Part shown: piece after piece, positions 8,004 through 16,198 of the stretch
Numbering within the stretch: position 1 is the first letter of the stretch
Layout: each line of letters starts with the position of its first letter
Assembly: GCF_003382275.1 (NCBI RefSeq)
Contig: NZ_QTJX01000007.1
Location: 1-64,000, forward strand
DNA length: 64,000 nt
From: Flagellimonas nanhaiensis
GTDB lineage: Bacteria > Bacteroidota > Bacteroidia > Flavobacteriales > Flavobacteriaceae
Direction of reading: 5' to 3'
Program-made: the position numbers and the translations under genes
Notes under the pieces: model-generated
Seen by the model: the letters and a program-made list of their open reading frames with translations, nothing else
Told to the model about the DNA's origin: nothing
Database searches by the model: none

Positions 8004-8450
8004 ATGAACGAATTCACTCAAAGAGACAATAACCGTAACCAGAGCACTGCGGATATTTCACATAAGCATATTTTCCTTTTTGATAATAAATATTCGGAAG
8101 GGGTTTTTAATAATAACACTGGAGGTGATTATGATTTAGTGCCCGGGACAGTGGTTATTCGAGATACTGGAGACCCAACAAGAGTAATTCCTGCAATAGC
8201 CGGGGCAACACTTGTCAATATTGTGGGCGTGATAAGTACCAACGAAACCATTAGTGGGATAGCTACAGGAACAGATGTCAATGTTTCTTATTGCCATGGT
8301 GGTATGGTAGACCAAGATCTTTTAATCCTCCCAGGAGGCGTCACTTTGGATACAATTCCAACCAGTTCTTCAAAAACGGTCGGGGATATTCTAAGAGCTC
8401 TGGGCTTTGACCTTAAATCTTCAACAGAACACACAAAATTTGATAATTAA
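8004..8450 (+). CDS. Head decoration protein candidate (gpD-like)
   Basis: The 148-residue protein lies between protease and capsid gene, where lambda has gpD. It has a flexible N-terminus, then a beta-rich core (LVPGTVVIRDTGDPTRVIPA, about 46-65, and VNIVGVIST) similar in layout to D-like and DUF2190-like proteins, where a 'xxPGTVv' strand precedes an 'I.GVl' strand. The likely role is to stabilise the expanded capsid from outside. Sequence similarity is only at the pattern level, so position carries much of the weight. Confidence 0.55.
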   Translation: MNEFTQRDNNRNQSTADISHKHIFLFDNKYSEGVFNNNTGGDYDLVPGTVVIRDTGDPTRVIPAIAGATLVNIVGVISTNETISGIATGTDVNVSYCHGGMVDQDLLILPGGVTLDTIPTSSSKTVGDILRALGFDLKSSTEHTKFDN

Positions 8451-8453
8451 GCC

Positions 8454-9527
8454 ATGATTACATTAAATCAACATAAATCGAATGTTTATTCAAGGATAAT
8501 GAGAACCTTTAGTGATGATAGTGCACCGGTAAGTGCCTTTTCATCTTGGTTCCCCTCATTTACAACCCTTGATAGACTTGTTAGCATCCAAGTAAGACGT
8601 AACCGTCAATTAATTGCGGTGGATGTACGGAAGAACACAGGCGGTAATATCAACAAATTCAGTAACTACACTGAAAAAATGTATGAACCACCTGCTTATA
8701 TTGAAAAGTTTGACTTTTCCACTGTACAATATCACGATGTGACGTTTGGAAATAATAACAATCCAAATGTAAGTCAAGCACATCGTATGATTGCTGAGGC
8801 AACAGACAACCTATTAACCTTGAAACATAAGGTTCAAAGAGCTATTGAAAAGCAGCGTTCGCAAGTCCTTCAAACTGGTGTTGTTACCTTAAAAAACGGT
8901 GATAATATTGACTTTAAAAGAAAAGCTGCATCCTTAGTAGCCAAAACAGGAACAGAAGTATGGTCGAACGCAGCCGGAAAACCATTGGATGATATTGCCA
9001 CCGGAATCAAGTTTATCCGCCAAGAGGGCAAATCTGCCAGCCGAAGTTATGATTTGATCATGGGTGAAGCTGCATTTGCCAGTTTTATGGCAAATGTCCA
9101 AGTGAAAGAAGCTGCCGAATTTAGAAGAATTAATATTCTTGAAATTGGTACTACCAAATTCGATAATACAACTGGATTGAATTATCATGGTAGGATCAGT
9201 ACGAAAAACGGCAATGTTGATTTATGGACTTATGATGACTTTTATGAAGATCCAGCCGATACCTACAATGAATATGTTGATCCAAAAAATGTGATTCTAT
9301 TGCCTCGTGATTTTGTTGGGAATACTAGTTATGCTGGTATGCCTCAAATCATGAGAGATAAATCAAATGCGGAATTTCCCCAATATATACAACAACAAGA
9401 AGCTGAGTTCTTCATGAACAACTGGATAGATGCAAATGTCAAAGCGCATTGGTTTGAAATAGCTAGTAGCCCTTTAGCAGTTCCGACTTCGATTGACAGA
9501 GTTTGGACCGCTCAGGTTGAGGAATAA
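8454..9527 (+). CDS. Major capsid protein, lambda gpE family
   Basis: The 357-residue length fits the gpE family (about 340). Features include RRNRQLIAVDVRKNTGG (about 49-65), the segment YTEKMYEPPAYIEKF (about 72-86) typical of the E-loop region, and a C-terminal part with PRDFVGNTSYAGMPQIMR and a final ASSPLAVPTSID. The gene is followed by a strong terminator, consistent with a highly expressed structural gene. It would form the icosahedral shell. Confidence 0.88.
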   Translation: MITLNQHKSNVYSRIMRTFSDDSAPVSAFSSWFPSFTTLDRLVSIQVRRNRQLIAVDVRKNTGGNINKFSNYTEKMYEPPAYIEKFDFSTVQYHDVTFGNNNNPNVSQAHRMIAEATDNLLTLKHKVQRAIEKQRSQVLQTGVVTLKNGDNIDFKRKAASLVAKTGTEVWSNAAGKPLDDIATGIKFIRQEGKSASRSYDLIMGEAAFASFMANVQVKEAAEFRRINILEIGTTKFDNTTGLNYHGRISTKNGNVDLWTYDDFYEDPADTYNEYVDPKNVILLPRDFVGNTSYAGMPQIMRDKSNAEFPQYIQQQEAEFFMNNWIDANVKAHWFEIASSPLAVPTSIDRVWTAQVEE

Positions 9528-9550
9528 TTTTTTCCATTTTCATATAGTGA

Positions 9551-9586
9551 AAAAGCCCCGTTTGATTATGGGCGGGGCTTTTTAAA
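9551..9586 (+). terminator. Rho-independent terminator after the capsid gene
   Basis: AAAAGCCCCG (9551-9560) pairs with CGGGGCTTTT (9573-9582) across a 12-base loop, with the T run as part of the arm. It separates the capsid gene from the tRNA that starts three bases later. Confidence 0.85.
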
Positions 9587-9588
9587 AA

Positions 9589-9661
9589 GGCGGGGTAGAG
9601 CAGTTGGTAGCTCGCTGGGCTCATAACACAGAGGTCAATGGTTCGAATCCATTCTCCGTAA
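9589..9661 (+). tRNA. tRNA-Met(CAT), initiator-like, phage-encoded
   Basis: A full cloverleaf can be folded: acceptor 9589-9595 with 9654-9660, D arm GAGC...GCTC, anticodon loop CTCATAA, T arm AATGG-TTCGAAT-CCATT (9637-9653), discriminator A9661. The anticodon is CAT. The 1:72 pair is G-A, unpaired, as the 1:72 mismatch of bacterial initiator tRNA, and the anticodon stem has G29-G30-G31, but G30 faces A40, so one of the three initiator G-C pairs is lost. Pairs 2:71 and 6:67 are G-T. It sits between capsid gene and next head gene. No CCA is encoded. It may be active or decaying. Confidence 0.85.
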
Positions 9662-9681
9662 CTAAGTTAAAATCAAGGAAA

Positions 9682-10110
9682 ATGTATAAAATAGCATGTT
9701 TGGCACACGCCATAAAAGGAAACCGAGTTGCCCGTTATGGAGATATCGTTTCCGAAAAGGATTTAAACGGAAACAGTAAAGATTTGGTAGATCAGGGCTT
9801 CATCAAAAAGGCTACTCAAAAAGAAGTTGCAGAATTTAAAAAAGCAAAATCTAACTCTGCTGCTGAAGCCAAAGCCAAAGAAGAAGCAGAGGCCAAGGCT
9901 AAAAAAGAAGCGGAAGAAAAGGCAGCTGCTGAAGCCAAAGCCAAAGAAGAAGCAGAGGCCAAGGCTAAAAAAGAAGCGGAAGAAAAGGCAGCTGCTGAAG
10001 CCAAAGCCAAAGAAGAAGCAGAGGCCAAGGCTAAAAAAGAAGCGGAAGAAAAGGCAGCTGCTGAAGCCAAAGCCAAAGAAGAAGCAGAGGCCAAGGCTAA
10101 AAAAAATTAG
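9682..10110 (+). CDS. Small head-region protein with 22-residue coiled-coil repeats
   Basis: I start it at ATG 9682, since the longer frame from 9604 lies within the tRNA. The first about 60 residues (KIACLAHAIKGNRVARYGDI, then VSEKDL...LVDQGFIKKAT) resemble the short SH3-like proteins that follow capsid genes, in which a strand 'xxG..y..Gdiv' and an 'elv..Gfi' helix occur. The rest is Ala/Lys/Glu repeats, three full units of 22 residues and one partial unit, predicted to form a long helix. The protein is 142 residues. Location suggests head completion or stabilisation; role is inference. Confidence 0.65.
   Translation: MYKIACLAHAIKGNRVARYGDIVSEKDLNGNSKDLVDQGFIKKATQKEVAEFKKAKSNSAAEAKAKEEAEAKAKKEAEEKAAAEAKAKEEAEAKAKKEAEEKAAAEAKAKEEAEAKAKKEAEEKAAAEAKAKEEAEAKAKKN
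9859..10107 (+). repeat. 66-base tandem repeat in the coiled-coil gene (3.8 copies)
   Basis: Units begin at 9859, 9925, 9991 and 10057 with GCTGCTGAAGCCAAAGCC; the last is cut short by the stop. The copies are identical at the DNA level as far as I can read, so the array is recent or kept uniform by recombination. Each adds 22 residues of AEAKAKEEAEAKAKKEAEEK type, in frame. Confidence 0.92.
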
Positions 10111-10113
10111 GAA

Positions 10114-10494
10114 ATGTCCGGTAATATCCTACAGGCCGCTAGAGCTGATGCAAAAAAAATATTGTCATCAAGTGGGTTTGAAGAAGATATTACCCTCACA
10201 ACTCCTGATGGCCAGACGACAATCACAACTAAGGGACTGACAACCAAACACCATTTGGATTTTGATACGGAAGGTCCTGTAAATAGTAAGAAAGTTCATA
10301 TATGTATTGATGAATCCGACCTTGAGGCAAAAGCCTATCCAGTCCGGAACAGTGTAAATGAAGTTGATTTGAGAGAGCATATAATCACTGTTTCTGATAG
10401 CACGGGGAATGCACGGGAATATTTGGTAAGCCAACTTTTTCCCAATGAGACCTTAGGTTTGATTGTTTGTGTCCTGGAAGATTATTCAAATTGA
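10114..10494 (+). CDS. Head-tail joining protein candidate (126 aa)
   Basis: The product begins with an amphipathic helix (ILQAARADAKKILSSSGFEE) and continues as beta strands with 'DITLTTPDGQTTITTKGLTT' and a conserved-looking DLREHIITVSD. This is the layout of FII-like and ATP-binding-sugar-transporter-like head-tail joining proteins that follow capsid genes. The gene starts 3 bases after the previous stop. It would sit between the portal ring and the tail. Assignment rests on pattern and position. Confidence 0.55.
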   Translation: MSGNILQAARADAKKILSSSGFEEDITLTTPDGQTTITTKGLTTKHHLDFDTEGPVNSKKVHICIDESDLEAKAYPVRNSVNEVDLREHIITVSDSTGNAREYLVSQLFPNETLGLIVCVLEDYSN

Positions 10495-10498
10495 AAGT

Positions 10499-11098
10499 AT
10501 GCCTATAATTACAGAGGAAATACCGAAACAAGGGTTCGAGATAGTTGGGGAACAGATAGGTGCAATCCTGACAATGGAATTGGCCTATCAAAGAACCCTA
10601 AAGTCATTATCCGATAATTTCGAATCATTCTACGAGCGCAAAACACCATATGATAAATCTGAAGGTGTTATGGTTAGTGTTTTATACGATAATACCAACT
10701 ATGACAATCGAACCCAAAGTAATTCAAACGGACCTTCAACCTTCCATATCGATGTATACGGAAGTAGCCCATCAAAACCCAATGAAAGAGGTGATGGTTT
10801 GGCAGCTGCATTGGTAAAACAATATTTAGGGATGATCAGGTACATCCTTTCATCCACTAAATACAAGAGTCTTCTTTTACCCCCCAACACAATAGGGGGC
10901 ACTTATGTTGACAGCATACAGATGTACGATACCGAAAATAACCAGGATGCAAAAAATATAAGGATGGGGAGAATTGCTTTTGTTGTCAAATTATATGAAA
11001 CACAAGCGTTGTGGGAAGCCACGGTCCTTACGGGCAATGTTACCGGTGTGAAATTGGAAGATGCGGATTCAGGATATAAATACGAATTGACAAATTAA
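10499..11098 (+). CDS. Tail terminator/completion protein candidate (199 aa)
   Basis: I start at ATG 10499, 4 bases after the previous stop; the in-frame ATG 10463 lies within the previous gene. The 199-residue protein has a helical N-terminus (EIVGEQIGAILTMELAYQRT) and strands with VSVLYDNTNYD and FHIDVYGSS, an alternating pattern seen in tail terminator proteins such as Mu gp37-type and lambda gpU-type. It precedes the sheath gene, where Mu places its gp36/gp37 genes. No specific motif can be claimed. Confidence 0.5.
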   Translation: MPIITEEIPKQGFEIVGEQIGAILTMELAYQRTLKSLSDNFESFYERKTPYDKSEGVMVSVLYDNTNYDNRTQSNSNGPSTFHIDVYGSSPSKPNERGDGLAAALVKQYLGMIRYILSSTKYKSLLLPPNTIGGTYVDSIQMYDTENNQDAKNIRMGRIAFVVKLYETQALWEATVLTGNVTGVKLEDADSGYKYELTN

Positions 11099-11122
11099 GA
11101 CTAATAACAAAATTTAAATACA

Positions 11123-12640
11123 ATGTCAACTATCTCAACTGCAGTGGGTCTAGAAAGAAGATCTAGAACATCAGGATACAAGATCAACAAGGGCTTTTTT
11201 AATAATGAGCCCCAGAACCTACCTCAGATCATTGCGGTTCTTGGGGAGGCTAACACCGCCAATCAAACAGGGTTGGATGTAACTCCTAAGGAAATCACCA
11301 CCGCCAAGGAGGCTGCTGAAATTTATGGGGATGGAAGCCCGTTGCACCAAATGTTCAGGATTCTAAGACCAAATACAGGTGATGGTGTTGGAGGTATCCC
11401 AACAGTTGCATTCCCACAGGTCAGTGATGCCGGTGCATCGGCTACAGACCATGAATGGACTGTTACAGGTACCGCTACGGCCAATGCCACGCATACAATT
11501 AGGATTGCAGGTAGGAGTTCATTGGACTTCCAAGAGTATAAATTCAGTGTAGTCATTGGCGATACGGCCACAGCTGTTGCTACTAAGATTAAAGATGCCA
11601 TTAACAGCGTTTTAGGGTCACCTGTGACAGCTAATAGTGCCCTTGGGGTTGTAACAATTACAACTAAATGGGAAGGACTTACTTCAGCAAGTCTTCAAAC
11701 TGGGATTGAATTCTCAAATGCCGCAGGAATTTCTTACTCTAAATCAGGTGAAACTTTAGGTGCCGGCGCAGTTGATTTGGCGGCATCTTTAGACCTTTTC
11801 AATGATACATGGTACACATTGCTGATAAATCCATATGGAACAGCTACTTTGGATGCTCTTGAGGCATTTAATGGGGTGCCTGACCCAGATAACCCTACTG
11901 GTAGATATGATGGTCAGATTTTTAAACCATTCATGGCATTTTTTGGTAGTGTTTTGGATGATAAAGATGATATAGTTGCCATAACCGATGCCGCAGCTAG
12001 AAAGGACCAGGTAACCAATGTATTATGTCCTGCTCCAAAATCCGCCGGTTTTCCATGGGAGGCAGCTGCCAATGTAGTTGCATTGTTCGCAAGGATTGCC
12101 CAGGATACCCCCCATTTGGATATCAATAACAAATCATACCCTGATATGCCCGTCCCCACAGATGGGCAGATAGGGGATATGGCAAATTATGAGAACCGCG
12201 ACTTTTTGGTAAAGAAGGGTTCATCTACAGTTACATTGAACAATGGCAAATATACAGTACAGGATTTGGTAACCACTTACCATCCGGATGGTGAAAGTCC
12301 ATTGCAGTATGCCTACGCGAGGAATTTGAACCTTGATTTCAATGTAAGCGATAATTACCGAACTCTTGAGAACTTATTTGTTAAGGACCATGTTTTGGTT
12401 CAAGACGATCAGGTAACGGATGTTGCCAAGGCAATCAAACCAAAAGAATGGAAAGCGAGGGTACAGGAGCTTTTCATTGATTTGGCCGAAAAAGCATTGA
12501 TCAATGATCCTGAATTTTCTAAGAACAGTTTGGTTGTACAGATTAGTACAATTAACCCGAACAGGTTTGAGACCTTCTTTAGGTACAAACGGACAGGAAT
12601 TGCACGAATTGAATCTACCGATGTAGAGGCAGGCTTTTAA
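11123..12640 (+). CDS. Contractile tail sheath protein (Mu gpL-like)
   Basis: The 505-residue protein starts with a strand-rich domain (IIAVLGEANTANQTGLDVTP), contains an inserted Ig-like beta domain (about 105-215), a central domain with WYTLLINPYG, and a C-terminal domain with ENRDFLVKKGSSTV, TTYHPDGESPLQYAYARNLN and a closing FETFFRYKRTGI. This is the Mu gpL/FI-like sheath layout, with the RDF...G.S and final 'R.KRTG' elements that occur in Mu-type sheaths. It shows that the phage has a contractile (myovirus) tail, and it lies directly before the tube gene. Confidence 0.85.
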   Translation: MSTISTAVGLERRSRTSGYKINKGFFNNEPQNLPQIIAVLGEANTANQTGLDVTPKEITTAKEAAEIYGDGSPLHQMFRILRPNTGDGVGGIPTVAFPQVSDAGASATDHEWTVTGTATANATHTIRIAGRSSLDFQEYKFSVVIGDTATAVATKIKDAINSVLGSPVTANSALGVVTITTKWEGLTSASLQTGIEFSNAAGISYSKSGETLGAGAVDLAASLDLFNDTWYTLLINPYGTATLDALEAFNGVPDPDNPTGRYDGQIFKPFMAFFGSVLDDKDDIVAITDAAARKDQVTNVLCPAPKSAGFPWEAAANVVALFARIAQDTPHLDINNKSYPDMPVPTDGQIGDMANYENRDFLVKKGSSTVTLNNGKYTVQDLVTTYHPDGESPLQYAYARNLNLDFNVSDNYRTLENLFVKDHVLVQDDQVTDVAKAIKPKEWKARVQELFIDLAEKALINDPEFSKNSLVVQISTINPNRFETFFRYKRTGIARIESTDVEAGF

Positions 12641-12664
12641 TAATAATCTTTAAATCATAATATC

Positions 12665-13072
12665 ATGCCAGTATATTCAGGAGGCGACGTTGAAGAAATA
12701 GTATGTAAGCATTCACTTGGTACTTTTCGTTTCCAAGCCAAATCAAATGAGGATTTCACTTTAAACCCTGGAGGTTTCAGGGCCAACGATGATGAGGATG
12801 CCATAACGGGTGGAGGTCAAATGATAGATCAGATAAATCGTAAAAGATGGTCATTGGAAGGACCAATTGGAGTTGATATGGATTCTGAAAATGAAAGTAA
12901 GAACCTTCCGTTGTTGGCCAAATCATCAGAGCTTGGGGTATGGACCATTAGTATGGCCAATGGTACCGTTTACAAAGGGAAAGGAAAGCCTGTTGGTGAT
13001 TTGAACTTTGGCACTAATGAAGTGCAGATGACCTTGAAGGTATCCGGAAGCGGAATCTTGGAAAAAATTTAA
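12665..13072 (+). CDS. Tail tube protein candidate (135 aa)
   Basis: The 135-residue beta-rich protein (YSGGDVEEIVCKHSLGTF at the N-terminus, ...LKVSGSGILEKI at the end) follows the sheath gene, where Mu and related phages encode the tube protein. The short length and the alternation of strands and glycines fit a hexamerising tube subunit. A terminator follows. Direct similarity is not certain. Confidence 0.7.
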   Translation: MPVYSGGDVEEIVCKHSLGTFRFQAKSNEDFTLNPGGFRANDDEDAITGGGQMIDQINRKRWSLEGPIGVDMDSENESKNLPLLAKSSELGVWTISMANGTVYKGKGKPVGDLNFGTNEVQMTLKVSGSGILEKI

Positions 13073-13100
13073 TATAAACCCACTTATTGAAAATTATATA

Positions 13101-13121
13101 GGCGGGGAATTCCCGCCTTTT
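13101..13121 (+). terminator. Rho-independent terminator after the tube gene
   Basis: GGCGGG (13101-13106) pairs with CCCGCC (13112-13117) across GAATT, followed by TTTT. It would reduce transcription from the abundant sheath/tube genes into the chaperone gene. Confidence 0.8.
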
Positions 13122-13135
13122 AAATAAACACTAAA

Positions 13136-13585
13136 ATGAAAGAAAATAAAGCCGCTATCAGTGAAGAAGTTGCATTAAATGAGTTCAAAGAGTTTCTGAA
13201 AAAATTCAAAAAGAGAGAATTCAGACGTGGAAAGATAACTGATGAAAAAATACTGGATGATTATCCAAATATTATTGATGCACTTATGGACGGACTTTTG
13301 GTTTTGGAGAACAAAGAAACCGGCAAGCCTGTATTTACATTGAGGTTTCCAATTGAAACCGAAGGTAAGAACGAGGCTTTAGCTGTTAAAACTGTGACTT
13401 TCAAAACAAGGACCAAACCTTCTGACATGGTAAGGTTGCTGGATGGAATCAACCCCCAGACCCAACAAGCCAAATATGTTATGCGGTATTTACAGCATGT
13501 TACCAATTTAGCTCAAGGCGAGATAGATAATTTGGATAAAGATGATTATGACACTATTAGTCAGCTTGCAACGGTTTTTCAGTAG
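13136..13585 (+). CDS. Tail assembly chaperone, short form (149 aa)
   Basis: The mostly helical acidic-basic protein (residues 1-50 highly charged, VTFKTRTKPSDMVRLLDGIN about 81-100) lies between the tube gene and the tape measure gene, the fixed position of tail assembly chaperones. A second reading frame follows that can be reached by a -1 shift just before its stop (see 13573-13779). Chaperones of this kind coat the tape measure while the tail forms. Confidence 0.7.
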   Translation: MKENKAAISEEVALNEFKEFLKKFKKREFRRGKITDEKILDDYPNIIDALMDGLLVLENKETGKPVFTLRFPIETEGKNEALAVKTVTFKTRTKPSDMVRLLDGINPQTQQAKYVMRYLQHVTNLAQGEIDNLDKDDYDTISQLATVFQ

Positions 13586-13779
13586 GGTGGAGCCGTGAAG
13601 ATGTAATGAGGATGATCATTACAGTGGTAAGGTATTACAAATGGCCACCACCCGTAATTGATGATATGTATGTTGATGATATTGATTATAAAGGGCTAGT
13701 TTTTTGGTACAATGATGCGGAGGCCCAAGATAAAAAGCATAAAGAACTGATGAAAAATAAAAATGGGCTTCGCTCTTAA
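13573..13779 (+). CDS. Tail assembly chaperone, -1 frameshift extension
   Basis: After G-GTT-TTT (13573-13579) in the last codons of the short form, the -1 frame is open to TAA 13777-13779 and reads SVGWSREDVMRMIITVV at its start, a typical chaperone second-domain opening. In this frame a stop lies only five codons before the shift site, so the window for slipping is narrow and contains this T run. The fused product would be about 214 residues. The heptamer is not a canonical X-XXY-YYZ, since the P-site pairs imperfectly; an independent start at ATG 13605 is the alternative. The stop overlaps the tape measure start by 17 bases. Confidence 0.65.
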   Translation, partial: GFSVGWSREDVMRMIITVVRYYKWPPPVIDDMYVDDIDYKGLVFWYNDAEAQDKKHKELMKNKNGLRS

Positions 13780-15721
13780 AATACCTGCTCAATTTACCGC
13801 AATAGATAAGTTTTCCCATGTGCTTGGGAAAATGGGCAAAGCCACCAAAAACTTTTCAAAAATAGGTGTGGCCAGTGTGCAACGCTTTGATAAAAAAGTT
13901 ACTGCAGTCTTCAATAAAATGGGCAGACTTACAAGATTGGTCCTTGGAATTGGGATAGGAACACTATTCCTAAATGCCACAGGAGACATAAAGACTTTTG
14001 AAACGAATCTTGTAGGTGTAGGTAAAACGACAGGCTTACAGGGAAAAGTCCTAAAACAACTAGGTCAGGATACCATTGCTGCATCCAACGCAATGAGAGG
14101 TATAAAAACCAATAAGTTGCTTGAACTTGGAGGTGTGGCGGGTCAATTGGGTATTTCAGGAAGTGAAGACATTTTGAGGTTTTCCTCGACAATGGCAAAA
14201 TTGGAAAAGGCTTCTGATATCCAGGGGGAAGAAGGGGCTGCCTCAATTGCTAGATTATTGAACATTACCGGGGAAGGTCCAAAAGTTGTAGATAGGTTTT
14301 CAGCCTCTTTAGTTGGATTGGGCAACACTTCGGCAGCTACAGAAAGTGAAATATTGAGTGTAGCGAATGAAGTAGCTAGATCCACTGCCGCGTATAAGCT
14401 TAATTTGAAGGAAATATTGGGTATGTCAGCGGCATTGGCCAATATGGGTGTTTCCCCAGAAGCGGCAGGTAGTGCAATTGGAAAAACTTTTATAGGGATA
14501 GAAAAGGCTACTTTAAAAGGGGGTGAAAAACTAAGGAATTATGCAAAGGTAATGGGTATAACCTCAAAAGAGGTCAAAACGTTGTTTGCGAGTGACAAAC
14601 AAGCAGCATTCAATAAACTTCTGGAGGGATTAAATAAAATTGGGAAAGAAGGGGGAAGCATTACCAAGGCTATGAATGATCTTGGAATAGCTGATACGAG
14701 GGTTCTCAAGGGAATTATCCCTCTGGCTACCAACTATAATACATTACAGGCTAAAATGAAATTGGCCAACAACGAATTCGAGAAAAACACCGCGCTCAAC
14801 AATGAATTCAATACTGCATCAAAAACCGTCCAAACAGCCTTAGATGATATAGCAAAACGTTTCACCAATGTTCTTTTAAAAACTTCAACCACTGGAACTG
14901 GATTGGAAAGGGTCCAAAACATTCTATTTTTTGTGGCCGATAATATGGAAACCATTGTGGTTGTTGGGGCTTCATTGGTGGGAATGTTCGGGTTGATGAA
15001 AGCAATTGTTTGGGGTTCTCAAATTGCAATGGTTGCCTATAATGTAGCACTGGGAATCCATGGAGCCCTACAGGGAGCAGCATCTATCAATATTGGAAAA
15101 AGTGCTGTGGCCCTTGGGGCATATAAAGTAGCTATGGGGATTAGCACCGCAGTTACATGGTTGGCCACCACCGCCACCACCGCTTTTGGTGTGGCCTTGA
15201 ACGTAGGACTTTGGCCAATACTGGCAATTATTGCCGCCATAGCCGCTTTAATAGCAGTCTTTTACTATTGGGACGATATAACCGCATGGTTTGGAAAGCA
15301 ATGGAAAAGGTTCACAAATTGGATTGGAAATGCTTGGGACAGTGTTGTGAGCTGGTTCAAAGAATTCGATTTCAAAGCATTCTTTATGCAAATAGGCCAG
15401 AGTATTTTAAAGTTCCTATTGACCCCTATGCGGATGATGTTGAGGTTAGCGAGTAAAATTCCTGGAAAGATTGGTGATATGGCTAAAGGCGCCTTGGATA
15501 AACTGGGAAATTTGACCGGTGAAGGGGAAATCAAGGTAAAAGATGCCCGTGAACCATTGGATTCACCTGAACTCAACAACTCCAAGATAACCCATGAGAC
15601 TATTCAAAAAAGTAGAGTTGATCTCACAGTGAGAGATGATGGCAACAATATTGAGAACATTGAAGCCTCTGGACCCAATGCACCGAATATAATAATCCCT
15701 CATACTCAAGGAGCATCATAA
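13763..15721 (+). CDS. Tail tape measure protein (652 aa)
   Basis: The protein begins with a helical segment (FALKIPAQFTAIDKFSHVLG) followed by a TP901-type core with GDIKTFETNLVGVGKTTGL and repeated ALANMGVSPEAAGSA-type motifs (about 230-245). Two long hydrophobic stretches lie at about 390-440 and 465-500, then a Trp-rich amphipathic part (WDDITAWFGKQWKRF). At 652 residues it would measure a rather short tail. Gene position after the chaperone and before gp46/gp47 homologues supports it. Confidence 0.88.
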   Translation: MGFALKIPAQFTAIDKFSHVLGKMGKATKNFSKIGVASVQRFDKKVTAVFNKMGRLTRLVLGIGIGTLFLNATGDIKTFETNLVGVGKTTGLQGKVLKQLGQDTIAASNAMRGIKTNKLLELGGVAGQLGISGSEDILRFSSTMAKLEKASDIQGEEGAASIARLLNITGEGPKVVDRFSASLVGLGNTSAATESEILSVANEVARSTAAYKLNLKEILGMSAALANMGVSPEAAGSAIGKTFIGIEKATLKGGEKLRNYAKVMGITSKEVKTLFASDKQAAFNKLLEGLNKIGKEGGSITKAMNDLGIADTRVLKGIIPLATNYNTLQAKMKLANNEFEKNTALNNEFNTASKTVQTALDDIAKRFTNVLLKTSTTGTGLERVQNILFFVADNMETIVVVGASLVGMFGLMKAIVWGSQIAMVAYNVALGIHGALQGAASINIGKSAVALGAYKVAMGISTAVTWLATTATTAFGVALNVGLWPILAIIAAIAALIAVFYYWDDITAWFGKQWKRFTNWIGNAWDSVVSWFKEFDFKAFFMQIGQSILKFLLTPMRMMLRLASKIPGKIGDMAKGALDKLGNLTGEGEIKVKDAREPLDSPELNNSKITHETIQKSRVDLTVRDDGNNIENIEASGPNAPNIIIPHTQGAS

Positions 15722-16198
15722 ATGACAAAGGACCTTCAATTAACTGAATATGGAAGCGGCGGGGATATTACCCTAATGGCCGATGACCTGCTGTTGAATG
15801 AAGAGCTATTGCAAATGGCTTACTTGGCAATGTTCGGAGGGAACAAAGAAGCAAGCACCAAAGGAAACGAACTTGAAGATGAGGAAAGAGTGGATTGGTG
15901 GGGAAACACCCTTTTGTTCGGTGAGAAGACAAACAAACAAATGAACAGTACTACTGAGCGGATTTTGGATGATGTGGTTTTGAACAGTTCAGGAAGGTTG
16001 GAGATTAAAAGGGCGGTAGAAAAAGACCTTGAATTTTTAGCTCCAATTGCGGAAGTTACTGTTGCTGTATCAATTGAAACTAGCAATAGAGTAGAGATAT
16101 TTATAAAACTTGAAAGATTGTCCAACCAACAGGAAAAAATATTACAACTCATTTTTGACAATGCTACAAAGGCGATTATAATTGATCAGGAAATATGA
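15722..16198 (+). CDS. Baseplate protein, Mu gp46-like
   Basis: The 158-residue protein has the gp46 family signature DWWGNTLL near residues 58-65, after a short beta start (LTEYGSGGDITLM). A second half with LEIKRAVEKDLEFL follows. The start ATG is directly joined to the tape measure stop, and its end overlaps the next gene by 4 bases. Mu gp46 and relatives form the baseplate wedge with gp47. Confidence 0.8.
   Translation: MTKDLQLTEYGSGGDITLMADDLLLNEELLQMAYLAMFGGNKEASTKGNELEDEERVDWWGNTLLFGEKTNKQMNSTTERILDDVVLNSSGRLEIKRAVEKDLEFLAPIAEVTVAVSIETSNRVEIFIKLERLSNQQEKILQLIFDNATKAIIIDQEI

Noticed and set aside
9589..9681. Longer coding start at 9604 for the coiled-coil gene
   Set aside because: The added 26 residues are encoded within the tRNA, which has a full cloverleaf. 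The ATG at 9682 fits the known opening of such head proteins.
9859..10107. CRISPR-like array
   Set aside because: The units are contiguous, in frame and without spacers; the same applies to the TSP3 array at 46950-48600.
9827..10240. Lys/Pro-rich frame overlapping the coiled-coil gene
   Set aside because: It is a shifted reading of the 66-base repeats, and it runs across the boundary into the next gene. The in-frame gene at 9682 explains the region.
13605..13779. Separate second chaperone gene starting at ATG 13605
   Set aside because: Kept only as an alternative. The open frame already covers chaperone-like residues before this ATG (SVGWSREDV), which fits a frameshift product better.
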